Below, piece by piece: positions 45,098 through 54,478 of a stretch of DNA of 64,000 nucleotides. The translations under genes and the position numbers were made by a program. Source of the stretch: Oscillatoriaceae cyanobacterium M7585_C2015_266 (GTDB lineage: Bacteria; Cyanobacteriota; Cyanobacteriia; Cyanobacteriales; Oscillatoriaceae); NCBI GenBank assembly GCA_015295835.1, contig DVEG01000009.1, positions 47,434-111,433 of the forward strand, written 5' to 3'. Numbering within the stretch: position 1 is the first letter of the stretch; the number at the start of each line of letters is the position of its first letter. The notes under the pieces are model-generated. The model had not been told where the DNA came from and did no database searches. It saw nothing but the letters and a program-made list of their open reading frames with translations.

Positions 45098-47860
45098 TTA
45101 TGGCAGGGGAAAATGAGTTTTTAAAAAGGTTTCAGCGTCGGCGCGATCGCGAATTTCACCATCTACAGTAGCCGCCAAGATGGCATCTAACATAGACTTA
45201 AACTGGGGTCCTGGTTTGTAGCCGAGTGCCTTCAAATCATTGCCATCGAGTAAAGGTTTAACATTTGCCCATCTAGTCAGATATTGCCAAATCAGACGGC
45301 GAATAGCTTTGGGGCTACGAACTGCAATTAAAATCAAAGTGGACAAGTCGTACTGGCGCAAATGTAGTACAATTTGGCTGAGGCGAAAAGAAGCGATCGC
45401 CAAACTAGCAAGCTCTGCTTCAGTAGCTGCTAACTGTTGTATCCGTTCGATAATTTCTTCAGGCATTTGCAATTTCATCGCCACAACAGTGCGATATTCT
45501 GGTGCGAGATAAGCAATTAAAATTTCTAAGCGCACCTGCCAGTGTTCTAGATTATTCTTAGAATCGAAACGACGCAAACAGCGAGAGGCAAAATGTATCT
45601 GCCACCACAACTGCCTATCTAACTTCAAAGTGGGATGAATACACTGTAGCGCCCCCATTTCCGCGAGAGTCTTTAGCGCCCTTTTCCAATAAGGCGCTTG
45701 TAAAATATATTTCAGCTCAGTTTTCAAACGTGTTTCCAAAGCAGGGGCGCGGTTTTTTTGCCTGACAGCCCTTTCATGAGTACGGTTGTAAACGCCACTT
45801 TCGAGCGCATGACAGATGTAACCAAGCGTTTGCGGTTCAATTTCAAAACCCAGACGGGTGGCAAACCGCACAGCGCGGTAAATGCGGGTGGGATCTTCGA
45901 TAAAACTATTAGCGTGCAAAACTCGAATCTGACGCGAGTGCAAATCGAGTAAGCCGCCAAAAAAATCTAACAACTCGCCAGCACGAGGCTGCGTCAGTCG
46001 TACCGCTAGAGCATTAATAGTAAAATCCCGACGGTAAAGATCTTGACGAATCGAGGATGCCTCTACTTCAGGATTTGCTGCTGGATAAGGATAAAATTCT
46101 GTGCGAGCAGTAGCAATATCCACCCACAGAGAATCAAATACTGGATCTTTATGCCATAGCAGAGCTGCGGTTTGAAATTGCCCGTGAACTTGTAAACGAG
46201 ATTGTGGGTAGTATTTTTGTAATGCCTTTGCCAATTCTACCCCAGCTCCCACATCTGCTGAGCGGTGAAAACCGTCTACTACTAGATCGATATCTGTAAG
46301 GAAGAGGGGGGATTCGCTGTTGCTTGTTGTTGCGCTCTCGCATTCTCCTGCCAGTAGTAAATCCCGCACTGCACCGCCGACGAGGTAGAGGTGCCAGCCG
46401 CGCTCTTCGGCTAATTTGGCGGCGCAGTTGAGTAATTCCCATAATTCCGGTACCAGGGTGGCTCGCAAGCGATCGCGAATTGAGTGTGGTAAAGGGCAAT
46501 AAGGCGTTAGAGAGTTTTTGCCCTTGGGTGTGCTGCCGATGGTTTGATTTTGGTGTAGCTCCCGTAGTACGTCAGTACGAGTTACGATGCCTACGAGGCG
46601 ATCATTTTCCAATACTGGTAATCGCCCAATATCGTAGGTAACCATAATTTCTTCAATTTCTGGTAGCGGCGTATCCGGGGTAATTGTTTTTAGGTTTGAT
46701 GTCATGTACCCTTTTACTGGCGCGTGAGAAAAGCCGTGGTGTAGGGCAATGTCGATATCGCGGCGGGCAATTATTCCTACGAGGCGATCGTTTGCATCGA
46801 CTACTGACAAGCCAGAATGACCATAGCGTAGTAAAATTCTCTGAGCTTCTTGGATTGTTGTTTCAGGGCGAATTGTGCGCACAGGTGAAGACATTAAGTC
46901 TCTTGCGACTGGTGGGTGAGGAATTTGCTCTTTTAGTTGGTTGAGCAGCTGCTGAAAAATTTCCCGGCTTTCTCCCCGTAGGATTAGGGCTGCTGCTTTC
47001 GGATGTCCACCACCGCCGTAGGGTTTGAATAGTTCGTTGAGATTGGTGCCGGGAATACGCGATCGCCCAATGATGCTCCAGCGTTCTTCTTTTCCTGAGC
47101 GTATTAAATATCGGTGTGCTAGGATACAGGCGTCGCTTTCTGTAACTTCCATTAGTTGCGATGTTAAACTTGACAGCCCTGGAACGTAATTTGGGGTTTC
47201 TAGTAATATGTGAATCACGGTGTAGCCGCGTATGGTTTCTGATTGTAGGCTTTCAAGTGCGCTCGTTAGCATTTCCTGTAATTGCGGCGACAAGCCGGTT
47301 TCTACGTATTCGCTAATTACTGACAAGCTTGCTCCCTGCTCTAGTAGCCATGCCAATGCTTTGGCATCTCGCGCTGTCGAGTGAGCGAAAGTTAGTGAAC
47401 CCGTATCAACGTGAATGCCTAATGCCATTACTGTTGCTTCTACTGGGTTCAGACAGGGTTTAGAAGCGCCTAGTTTTTGTAGATTTTCGACAATCAAGGT
47501 GGTACACGCCCCTACTGGTTCGATCTGGGCGCGCGTGGCGGGGATATCTGATTCTATTTCTAGATGATGATCATAGACGACGATTTCTTTTAGATGGGGT
47601 AAGTCTAACCACTCTGCTGCTTTGCCAAGGCGCTCGCGATTCTGTGCATCTACTACAGATATTGAGCGAATTTTCTCTGGGTTAACTGAGCGCCGCTCAA
47701 TCAGGGAATATTCATCTCGATGCAGGGCTAGAAACTCTCTTACTTTTGGGTGAGTGCCCCCCGTCAGTACGATTCTTGCTCCCGGTTGCAGTTTCGTCAG
47801 CCCCACTGCTGCCCCGAGGGTGTCAAAATCTGCTGTTGTATGGCACAGAATTAGATCCAT
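45098..47860 (-). CDS. DHH-CBS-tRNA nucleotidyltransferase fusion (CCA- or A-adding enzyme)
   Basis: 920 residues. Region 1-310 is a DHH/DHHA1 phosphoesterase ([41 protein letters not shown], then [13 protein letters not shown]). Residues 320-435 are a CBS pair ([36 protein letters not shown]). Residues 475-700 are a poly(A) polymerase-type head ([25 protein letters not shown] with the catalytic D-x-[32 protein letters not shown]). The rest is the RNA-binding tail. It matures tRNA 3' ends or adds A. The fusion is known in cyanobacteria and some other bacteria; the DHH part may remove pAp-like or oligonucleotide products. Confidence 0.92.
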   Translation of the reverse strand: MDLILCHTTADFDTLGAAVGLTKLQPGARIVLTGGTHPKVREFLALHRDEYSLIERRSVNPEKIRSISVVDAQNRERLGKAAEWLDLPHLKEIVVYDHHLEIESDIPATRAQIEPVGACTTLIVENLQKLGASKPCLNPVEATVMALGIHVDTGSLTFAHSTARDAKALAWLLEQGASLSVISEYVETGLSPQLQEMLTSALESLQSETIRGYTVIHILLETPNYVPGLSSLTSQLMEVTESDACILAHRYLIRSGKEERWSIIGRSRIPGTNLNELFKPYGGGGHPKAAALILRGESREIFQQLLNQLKEQIPHPPVARDLMSSPVRTIRPETTIQEAQRILLRYGHSGLSVVDANDRLVGIIARRDIDIALHHGFSHAPVKGYMTSNLKTITPDTPLPEIEEIMVTYDIGRLPVLENDRLVGIVTRTDVLRELHQNQTIGSTPKGKNSLTPYCPLPHSIRDRLRATLVPELWELLNCAAKLAEERGWHLYLVGGAVRDLLLAGECESATTSNSESPLFLTDIDLVVDGFHRSADVGAGVELAKALQKYYPQSRLQVHGQFQTAALLWHKDPVFDSLWVDIATARTEFYPYPAANPEVEASSIRQDLYRRDFTINALAVRLTQPRAGELLDFFGGLLDLHSRQIRVLHANSFIEDPTRIYRAVRFATRLGFEIEPQTLGYICHALESGVYNRTHERAVRQKNRAPALETRLKTELKYILQAPYWKRALKTLAEMGALQCIHPTLKLDRQLWWQIHFASRCLRRFDSKNNLEHWQVRLEILIAYLAPEYRTVVAMKLQMPEEIIERIQQLAATEAELASLAIASFRLSQIVLHLRQYDLSTLILIAVRSPKAIRRLIWQYLTRWANVKPLLDGNDLKALGYKPGPQFKSMLDAILAATVDGEIRDRADAETFLKTHFPLP

Positions 47861-48130
47861 CTTCTCCCTCGATTATTGGGTATGGTGTTTTTAAAAAGCT
47901 GCGACTACTGCCAGAAAGGTTTTAGCAGCTTAGAGTTTTTTCTTTTCTGCGAGGCAATTGGCTTGCAAATGCTCATTTTTTGGTAGTTTATCTAATGAAG
48001 GGATTTCGCTCAGCTATCAGTCCCCCACTATATGCACTCGCATTGGTGTTGGGATACATGCACTCCTTTAGCTAAAATCACAACCTTTGTTTTGTTTTTT
48101 AGTCCACTGCTTGTATTGGGAGAAAGGAAG

Positions 48131-48319
48131 ATGACGATTATATTTCAAATTGCACTAGCTGCTTTGGTGTTATTGTCTTTCATTATGGTTATCGGGGTTC
48201 CGGTTGCCTATGCTTTACCTCAAAACTGGGATCAATCCAAACCCTTGCTGTTTGTCGGTTCCGGTATCTGGTTAGCGCTTGTGATTTTAGTGGGCATTTT
48301 AAACTACTTTGTGGTCTAA
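48131..48319 (+). CDS. psbZ: Photosystem II protein PsbZ
   Basis: 62 residues. Two membrane helices ([20 protein letters not shown] and [20 protein letters not shown]) are separated by [18 protein letters not shown], the PsbZ (Ycf9) pattern. PsbZ stabilises PSII-antenna contacts. The ATG at 48131 has GGAAAG upstream (AGAAAGGAAG) and gives the family N-terminus MTIIFQ; a longer frame from 48032 is not conserved. ribH follows 84 bases downstream, a common cyanobacterial neighbour. Confidence 0.96.
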   Translation: MTIIFQIALAALVLLSFIMVIGVPVAYALPQNWDQSKPLLFVGSGIWLALVILVGILNYFVV

Positions 48320-48403
48320 ACTTGATTAAGGGCTAGTGTTCTGCAGGCTGCTGACCAGAAGGTCTGTGGCCGGCAGTGGGCCAGGGAGGCAAAGAATAAT
48401 AAA

Positions 48404-48988
48404 ATGGCGGTTTTTGAAGGAAATTTTACTAATACGAGTCAATTTCGGTTTGCGATCGTTATCGGGCGTTTCAATGATCTGATTACTAACAAGCTACTAG
48501 AGGGCTGTCAAGATTGTCTGAAACGCCACGGTGTCGATATCGATCCTCAGGGCACGCAAGTAGATTATGCTTGGGTGCCAGGAAGTTTTGAAGTACCTCT
48601 CGTGGCTCGCCAGTTGGCTCTCACTGGGCGCTATGATGCGGTGATTTGTCTGGGTGCTGTGATCCGAGGCGAAACTCCTCACTTCGATTATGTTGCAGCT
48701 GAGGTATCAAAGGGAATAGCAGCGGCTGGATTTCAAACTGGAGTGCCGGTTATTTTTGGAATCCTAACAACAGATACTATACAGCAAGCCCTGGAGCGAG
48801 CAGGGATTAAGAGTAATCTCGGTTGGAATTATGCTCTCAGTGCACTAGAAATGGCTAGCTTGATGCGGCAAGTAAAGGGGAGTGTCGGCGCACAGTTGTA
48901 CGGAAATGTGAGTGCAGGGGCTGCTCCCCAAAGTCTGCCAGCAGCTTTGAAGGATGCACGCGCCGATGTAGGGGAAATGCCTAATTAA
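48404..48988 (+). CDS. ribH: 6,7-dimethyl-8-ribityllumazine synthase
   Basis: RibH condenses 5-amino-6-ribitylaminouracil with 3,4-dihydroxybutanone phosphate to lumazine, the riboflavin precursor. 194 residues. [55 protein letters not shown] (with the catalytic His) and [20 protein letters not shown] are present. The C-terminal tail of about 20 residues ([20 protein letters not shown]) exceeds the usual length. It is downstream of psbZ. Confidence 0.95.
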   Translation: MAVFEGNFTNTSQFRFAIVIGRFNDLITNKLLEGCQDCLKRHGVDIDPQGTQVDYAWVPGSFEVPLVARQLALTGRYDAVICLGAVIRGETPHFDYVAAEVSKGIAAAGFQTGVPVIFGILTTDTIQQALERAGIKSNLGWNYALSALEMASLMRQVKGSVGAQLYGNVSAGAAPQSLPAALKDARADVGEMPN

Positions 48989-49090
48989 AAATGGCTCTCA
49001 GGCAAGAAGCGTAAAATTTTTCAAAAAATTTTTACTCAAGGGGTTGACAAAATCTAAAAGCTCTGCAAAAGTAATAAGTGTAAGCAATAG

Positions 49091-49162
49091 GCGGGTCTAG
49101 CTCAGTGGTAGAGCGTCACCTTGCCAAGGTGAATGTCGCGCGTTCGAATCGCGTGACCCGCT
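49091..49162 (+). tRNA. tRNA-Gly (GCC anticodon)
   Basis: GCGGGTC pairs with GACCCGC; D arm CTCAGTGGTAGAGC; anticodon arm ACCTTGCCAAGGT with anticodon GCC; T arm CGCGTTCGAATCGCG. The discriminator is T and CCA is not encoded. The preceding TTGACA at 49044 is a good -35-like hexamer for its promoter. Confidence 0.96.
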
Positions 49163-49466
49163 TTGAGAAAAAAATATATCAGAAAAATAAATAGGGCGGG
49201 GGGAAAATAAACTAAAGCAGTAGGGATATAATTAAACAGCAGGAAGAGCGATCGCTATTAGAAAGATAGTGCTAAAATTAAAACAACGTGCCTGTCTGTG
49301 AAAAAGTAAACTAAAATGCGCGCCCTCGTGTATTTTTAGCACCTGTTTCTCGCTTAGCATTTAACATAACTTAAAAAATATATTAAAAGAATTAGGCGAA
49401 AATAGGTTGACTATAATCTGTTCAGTAGACTGGGTATAGAAGACTAATTACTGGTTTGAAGATCGC
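49163..49466. other. Intergenic, no gene seen
   Basis: About 300 A+T-rich bases after the tRNA, with one HIP1 site at 49249. No hairpin with a clear T-run and no supported open frame were seen. Confidence 0.5.
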
Positions 49467-49880
49467 TTGCTTGTGCAATCTCAAAAACCTCATAAGATAG
49501 ACTTAAATACAGAGTACCCTTGCCCTTGTCGCCGCCGGGGTCGCATTGTTCCAATTGTGCTGACTGAAGCATTCGGCTGCAATCGATGTCAGCAAATATT
49601 TGTCGTGGAAGAAAACGGCTACCTCCTAGAACAACTGTCCACAACCTATCCTTATAAGCAAGCTTGGCGATGGATGGGAGATCGTTGGACTAAAGCCTAT
49701 ACAGGAATGAAAGACAGCTACTTGCCTCTGGCAATGGGGATTGTCTTCGCTCTACTGGTTGTCTGGCTACCTTTAGCCCTACAATCACCATTGAGTTCTA
49801 ACATAATTCCTTGGGTGCTGGTAGCGTTAATATTGGCACTGCTGCCAGCATTAATGGTCTGGCTGGCTTACAGACGTTAG
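49467..49880 (+). CDS. Small zinc-ribbon-like membrane protein, function unknown
   Basis: 137 residues; the start is TTG at 49467 or GTG at 49473. An N-terminal Cys cluster (YPCPCRRRGRIVPI ... FGCNRCQQIF) looks like a zinc ribbon. A charged middle (YPYKQAWRWMGDRWTKAYTG) follows, then two C-terminal membrane helices (LPLAMGIVFALLVVWLPLAL, IIPWVLVALILALLPALMVW). The ProA-like gene begins 4 bases after the stop, so they are co-transcribed. The pairing recurs in cyanobacteria as far as I recall, but the function is not known. Confidence 0.7.
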   Translation: MLVQSQKPHKIDLNTEYPCPCRRRGRIVPIVLTEAFGCNRCQQIFVVEENGYLLEQLSTTYPYKQAWRWMGDRWTKAYTGMKDSYLPLAMGIVFALLVVWLPLALQSPLSSNIIPWVLVALILALLPALMVWLAYRR

Positions 49881-49884
49881 CTCG

Positions 49885-51150
49885 ATGACAACTGACTCGC
49901 TCAATTCAATATCAGATCCTCTGGTGGCAGCACGCCGCGCTTATCAAGCGTCGGTGGAATTGTCAATTACAAAGGGGACAGAACGCTCTCGGACGCTGCA
50001 AGCAATGGCGGCAGCCCTCAAGCGCGATGCTGATATTATTTTAGAAGCAAATACCCTCGATCTAGAAGCTTCCCGGGAAATGGCAGTGCCGGGTTTGATT
50101 CTAGAATGGTTGAAACTAACGCCGGAAAGAATCCAAGCAACTGTGCAAATCCTCCAAAGACTGGCGGAGCTGTCCGATCCTATACGGCGGGTGATGAACG
50201 CTTCCTATCAGGTGGAAAATTCTCAGGTATACTGCCAATTGATGCCCCTGGGGACGATCGCTTTAATTTATGAGGCATTTCCAGAATTGGGGGCGATCGC
50301 GGCAGGGCTATGCATCAAAACCGGGAACAGTCTTATCCTCAAAGGTAGTAGCGAAGCAAGTAACTCTAATGAGGCGATCGTCACTAGCTTGCAGTCAGCC
50401 TTGCAACAAACTCAAATGCCAGTTAATGCTCTACAACTGCTTTCTTCGGAACAGGGAACCTCTATCCGAGATTTAATTACTCTCGATCAGTATATTAATT
50501 TAATAATTCCCTATGGTCGTCCCAGTCTGGTGCAGCAAGTCGTACGGCAAGCAACAGCACCAGTTTTAAAATCGGCAATGGGCAACTGCTATCTTTATTG
50601 GTCTCATAATGGGAGCCTGGATATCGCCCGGTGGATGATTTTAGACAGCCATGAAAGTGAACCTGATCCTGTTAATGCGATCGAAAAAGTACTAATTCAT
50701 CGCAATCAAAAACCCTCTTCCCTAACTATGCTGTGGAACAGCCTCAAGGAAAAAGGCTTTGAAATTAAAGGAGATGCAGAGTTAGTGGCTGATTTTCCCG
50801 ATTTAAGATTGGTGTCGGATGCAGAGTGGAATCAAGCTTATTTAACTAAAACAGTTGCTTTTAAAGTGGTCAATAGTATAGAAGAAGCGATCGCCTGGAT
50901 AAACCAATACAGTAGTGGTCACGCTGACTGTCTGGTTACGGAATCCTACCAAGAAAGTCGCCAATTTGCCTTGGGCGTAAATAGTGCCTCGACTTATATC
51001 AATGCCTCGCCACGATTTTACCGCTACCCAAAACAGGGAGACGGTATTTTTCTAGGTATGTCTAATCAAAAGGGACATCGACGGGGATTAATCGGGTTGG
51101 AAAGCCTAACGACCCTCAAGCACATTGTACAAGGAATTGGCAAGTTCTAG
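49885..51150 (+). CDS. ProA-like gamma-glutamyl phosphate reductase family protein
   Basis: 421 residues of the ALDH superfamily ProA branch, which reduces gamma-glutamyl phosphate to the semialdehyde for proline. Visible are LMPLGTIALIYEAFPELGAI, ICIKTGNSLILKGSSEA-like GLCIKTGNSLILKGSSEASN and PYGRPSLVQQVVRQA. However, the active-site Cys region looks altered: MGNCYLYWSHNGSLDIARWM with the Cys early, and the C-terminal end is ASPRFYRYPKQGDGIFLGMS. Cyanobacteria often encode two ProA-type proteins, so this may be the divergent copy rather than the main proline enzyme. It is coupled to the upstream membrane protein. Confidence 0.8.
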   Translation: MTTDSLNSISDPLVAARRAYQASVELSITKGTERSRTLQAMAAALKRDADIILEANTLDLEASREMAVPGLILEWLKLTPERIQATVQILQRLAELSDPIRRVMNASYQVENSQVYCQLMPLGTIALIYEAFPELGAIAAGLCIKTGNSLILKGSSEASNSNEAIVTSLQSALQQTQMPVNALQLLSSEQGTSIRDLITLDQYINLIIPYGRPSLVQQVVRQATAPVLKSAMGNCYLYWSHNGSLDIARWMILDSHESEPDPVNAIEKVLIHRNQKPSSLTMLWNSLKEKGFEIKGDAELVADFPDLRLVSDAEWNQAYLTKTVAFKVVNSIEEAIAWINQYSSGHADCLVTESYQESRQFALGVNSASTYINASPRFYRYPKQGDGIFLGMSNQKGHRRGLIGLESLTTLKHIVQGIGKF

Positions 51151-51170
51151 CTAGCTAAATTTATACCCAG

Positions 51171-51917
51171 TCAGTGATGGTGATGGTGGTGTATCAAAGG
51201 CATGTCAGATTTCTTCCCCGGCACGCTCTTTGGGTGCAAGCGCATTAAAAGTTGTTTCTGAGGGGGAGCTACAGCCCAACCTAAACGGTGCAATCCCATC
51301 CAGACAGTTAAACTGCCTAATATTGCCATCAGTATCGCCATATAACGTTCTAGCCGGGGAATTTTTAGTCTTTGAATCGTTAATCCGAAACCTACCATTG
51401 CGGGCATAGTACCTAACCCAAAAATAAACATGCCGAGGGTAGCGATCGCAACTGGTTGAGTAATTGCTAAAGATAATGCGATCGCTGTCAGCCCGCAAGG
51501 AATAAACCCCAGTAAAACTCCAAGCGGATAAGTACGATACCAAGTTTTACTATCGAGCAAAATTCCGATACTTTTCTGATACCAGCGCCTATTTTGGAGC
51601 GGCAATAGTCGAGTCGGCAGCAGGTGTAATTGCCCTAGAGATAAATATACCATAATCAATCCAGCTAGAATCAGAATAGCGGCTCTCACTCCCACTAACT
51701 GTTGTAAAACCTCACCAAAAATACTTACTACGAACCCCATAAAGGCGTAAGTCGTTGCTCTCCCCAAACCATACAAAACGTGAGAATACCAGTAGTTATT
51801 TTCAGTTCGTATATAGCTGATTACAAAAGGACCACACATGCCCACGCAGTGACCACTGCCTATAAAACCCAGAACTAAAAATAAATACAAACTCAGCATT
51901 TTCCTATCCTTATACAC
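51171..51917 (-). CDS. TauE/SafE or UreH-domain membrane protein with natural His6 tail
   Basis: 248 residues. Six or more membrane helices; the signature GFIGSGHCVGMCGPFVISYI near the N-terminus, with its paired Cys and His, marks the UreH/DsbD-2-like sulfite exporter branch associated with metal or sulfur-compound transport. Later helices include GVLLGFIPCGLTAIALSLAI with another Cys. The C-terminus ends MPLIHHHHHH, six consecutive His encoded directly before the stop, suggestive of metal binding. It converges with the ProA-like gene over 20 bases. Copper or nickel handling are possible substrates, not shown. Confidence 0.8.
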   Translation of the reverse strand: MYKDRKMLSLYLFLVLGFIGSGHCVGMCGPFVISYIRTENNYWYSHVLYGLGRATTYAFMGFVVSIFGEVLQQLVGVRAAILILAGLIMVYLSLGQLHLLPTRLLPLQNRRWYQKSIGILLDSKTWYRTYPLGVLLGFIPCGLTAIALSLAITQPVAIATLGMFIFGLGTMPAMVGFGLTIQRLKIPRLERYMAILMAILGSLTVWMGLHRLGWAVAPPQKQLLMRLHPKSVPGKKSDMPLIHHHHHH

Positions 51918-51978
51918 TTGTTATTATAAGAATTGCTCCGTATAAATTTTAAAAAATTAAATAAAAATGTTAATAATT

Positions 51979-53268
51979 TTATTCATCCAGAAGTCGCCAA
52001 ACAGCGAGCGCTTCTGTTTTTCCCTTTACCACAATTGGAGCGCAAGGTTTAACATTTAATTGAAAATTCATCGCTTGATAAACAACATCAGAAATTGTAA
52101 TTTCTCCGGCTGGAGTAACACTTTCCAGACGCTTTGCCGTATTAACGACATCTCCAATAACCGTATAAGTACGAACACTTTCACTGCCAAACAGCCCTTC
52201 AATTACAGTACCATAATGCACAGCACAGCCAGCACCCATTTGATAGGAAGTTAAAGTTTTGAGAGCGGCTTGACGCATAGCCAGTGCAGCAGATACTGCC
52301 TGATGAGGCGTGGTATAAATTGCCATGATTTCATCAGCTGTAAGGTTAATTCTCAGGGGGTGGTGTTGAGCTGCTGCTGGCTCCACACTGCGATAATATT
52401 CATTGAGAATAGCTGCTACTGTTTCAGGTGAATTTCTTTCGCTCCAAGCCGTGAAACCGCGAATATCCATAAAGACAATAGCGCGCTCGCACTTATGAAA
52501 ATTTAATATTTCTGGATTATTTACTGCCGCCATCACTGCATAATTGCCCATACCCCACTCTGCCAGACTGCGTAGCACTTGAGCGGTTTCTTGCAATTGT
52601 TTTTGTTGGGTAGTTATCTGTAGTGCTTGGAAGCCCAGCAGCAAACCGCAAAACACCATGCTCCAAGTCAAAAAATAGTGGCTGGGGGTAGCTGTATACT
52701 GTAAAATATATTCTATAGTAACAGGTTTTCCATTTTTATAGATGCCAACAACTACATAGAGAGCTACCACCATTATAGTACGCGTTAAACTTTCCAAAGG
52801 AATTGTCCACAGGGCTTCACTTTTAATCCAGTGACAACGCAGCCCTTGCAAAGTTGCAATCAGTAGGGAGAATACCCAAAATACAATGTGAATTGGGTTT
52901 TTGAAAAATGCTAGCTTATCTACAGGCAAGTCGATGATAGTGTAGATAGTTGCACCAATAATATTTCCCCAAAACCGATTAGCTTGCGCTCGCGACAGAT
53001 ACCAAGTTTGTAAGAGCATGGCAAAGAGCAGCAAATATTCGGTTGGATCGGTTATGAAAAAGCCCCACCCCAATACAATTAAGTCGGCTAAGCTTTTAAG
53101 GATTAAAAAATGACCGCTGTTGCCGAACAATTCTTTTAAAAATGCACTGCAGCTGTTTCCATTTATCTTTTTTTCTATTGCATCTTGTGGCGGTTGCATT
53201 CTTCTGCGTTTGGCAAATATAGCTGAAAAAACTATCTCTGTGAAACTAAGCAGTATAAACGGACACAT
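51979..53268 (-). CDS. Membrane class III adenylate/guanylate cyclase
   Basis: 429 residues. About six N-terminal membrane helices (LADLIVLGWGFFITDPTEYL, MVFCGLLLGFQALQITTQQK and others, residues 45-220) resemble a MASE-like sensor. The catalytic domain (265-425) has AIVFMDIRGFTAWSERNSPE with the metal Asp, LTADEIMAIYTTP with the second metal Asp, GCAVHYGTVIEGLFGSESVR and YTVIGDVVNTAKRLESVTPA, the purine-specifying and transition-state region. All motifs needed for activity seem present. The expected product is cAMP or cGMP; the signal is unknown. cAMP controls motility in several cyanobacteria. Confidence 0.87.
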   Translation of the reverse strand: MCPFILLSFTEIVFSAIFAKRRRMQPPQDAIEKKINGNSCSAFLKELFGNSGHFLILKSLADLIVLGWGFFITDPTEYLLLFAMLLQTWYLSRAQANRFWGNIIGATIYTIIDLPVDKLAFFKNPIHIVFWVFSLLIATLQGLRCHWIKSEALWTIPLESLTRTIMVVALYVVVGIYKNGKPVTIEYILQYTATPSHYFLTWSMVFCGLLLGFQALQITTQQKQLQETAQVLRSLAEWGMGNYAVMAAVNNPEILNFHKCERAIVFMDIRGFTAWSERNSPETVAAILNEYYRSVEPAAAQHHPLRINLTADEIMAIYTTPHQAVSAALAMRQAALKTLTSYQMGAGCAVHYGTVIEGLFGSESVRTYTVIGDVVNTAKRLESVTPAGEITISDVVYQAMNFQLNVKPCAPIVVKGKTEALAVWRLLDE

Positions 53269-53450
53269 TTTTTTTAAAGATGTTCCTGCTTTAAAACCTG
53301 CCGCTTAGTTACAGAAATATAAATTATAGTATACAGACCAAGAAGGGATATTAAAATAAATTATATCTTTTTACCAGTGAGGGTAGGAGGTAAATGCGAT
53401 CGCCATCCTCGAATAAGAGAAATATTCATAGTTAGATGAGAAGGTGAATA

Positions 53451-53511
53451 GAAAAAAATAACCGCAGAACCACGCATTTAAATTGATTATATCTACGTTT
53501 TTTCTGCGGTT
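53451..53511 (-). terminator. Terminator of the desaturase gene
   Basis: A perfect ten-base inverted repeat AACCGCAGAA (53460-53469) and TTCTGCGGTT (53502-53511) with a 32-base loop. On the minus strand it is followed by a run of seven T (complement of 53452-53458). It stands 25 bases after the desC stop codon. Confidence 0.7.
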
Positions 53512-53535
53512 GAAAATTCAGGCTATCTTGAGAGA

Positions 53536-54393
53536 CTATTTTTCGACTAATTTAACTTTAGTAGCCAGCCCCAAAGCTTGCAGGAGTTGAATTGTCATCC
53601 AGGTAATGTCAATTTCCCACCACTGCATTCCGTGGCGAGCCGAATACTGAAAAGCGTGGTGATTGTTGTGCCAGCCTTCGCCATAGGTGAGAAGCGCCAC
53701 CCACCAACAATTGGTGGAGCGATCGTCCGAGTCATAAGTGCGATAGCCAAACATGTGAGTAGCACTGTTAACTAACCAAGTGCAGTGAAATACGGCAACT
53801 AGACGGACGAAAATTCCCCAAACCACGAATGGCCAACCTAAACCAGGAGACAATGCTTCTCCTAGGAAATAGAGGGCAACGCCTAGGGCTATTTGGATGG
53901 GGAAAAAGTATTTATTTAAGAACTGATAAACCGGATCATCAGCAATATCTTTGGTGTAGCGAGGTATTTCCTTATCAGCGGGCAGATGGTAGAACCAACA
54001 AGTCATGTGGCTCCACAAAAAACCCTTATTAGAATCGTGGGGATCGGCGGGTTTATCGGAGTGGAGGTGATGGATGCGGTGTAAGCCTACCCAGTCAATA
54101 ACCCCTCCTTGACAGGTGAGGGAGCCGCAGAAAATTAGGAAATACTCTAGCCACTTTGGAGTTTGGAAGCTGCGGTGGGTTACGAGGCGATGGAAGCCAA
54201 GAGTAATTCCTAAGCCACCAGTTACCCAGTGGAGGAAGACAGCCAAACCGACTGCTGCCCAGCTAAAGTTGCTTGGTAGCAAAGCCAAAAGGGCCAATAG
54301 GTGGACAGCCACCATAAAGATGATTACGGGCCACTTAGGGCGCAATGGCATTGTTTCAGTTGTTTCTATTTTTTGGAAAGATGCGATTGTCAT
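53536..54393 (-). CDS. desC: Acyl-lipid delta-9 desaturase
   Basis: 285 residues. Three histidine boxes are present: GFHRLVTHRSF, GLHRIHHLHSDKPADP and GEGWHNNHHAFQYSARHG, binding the di-iron centre. Membrane helices include WPVIIFMVAVHLLALLALLP and ALGVALYFLGEALSPG. Cyanobacterial DesC introduces the first double bond in C16/C18 acyl lipids using ferredoxin and sets membrane fluidity. A second Des family could be delta-12 or delta-15, but the motifs GFHRLVTHRSF and HRIHHLHSD are those of delta-9. It diverges from the PLP enzyme gene at 54479. Confidence 0.93.
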   Translation of the reverse strand: MTIASFQKIETTETMPLRPKWPVIIFMVAVHLLALLALLPSNFSWAAVGLAVFLHWVTGGLGITLGFHRLVTHRSFQTPKWLEYFLIFCGSLTCQGGVIDWVGLHRIHHLHSDKPADPHDSNKGFLWSHMTCWFYHLPADKEIPRYTKDIADDPVYQFLNKYFFPIQIALGVALYFLGEALSPGLGWPFVVWGIFVRLVAVFHCTWLVNSATHMFGYRTYDSDDRSTNCWWVALLTYGEGWHNNHHAFQYSARHGMQWWEIDITWMTIQLLQALGLATKVKLVEK

Positions 54394-54478
54394 GAATATA
54401 CTTTCTCTTTCTCAGAAAATTTTAACTCGACCTGCGCCATAATTAATCTGCACGTAAAAATAGGCGAGTGAGGTAGTA

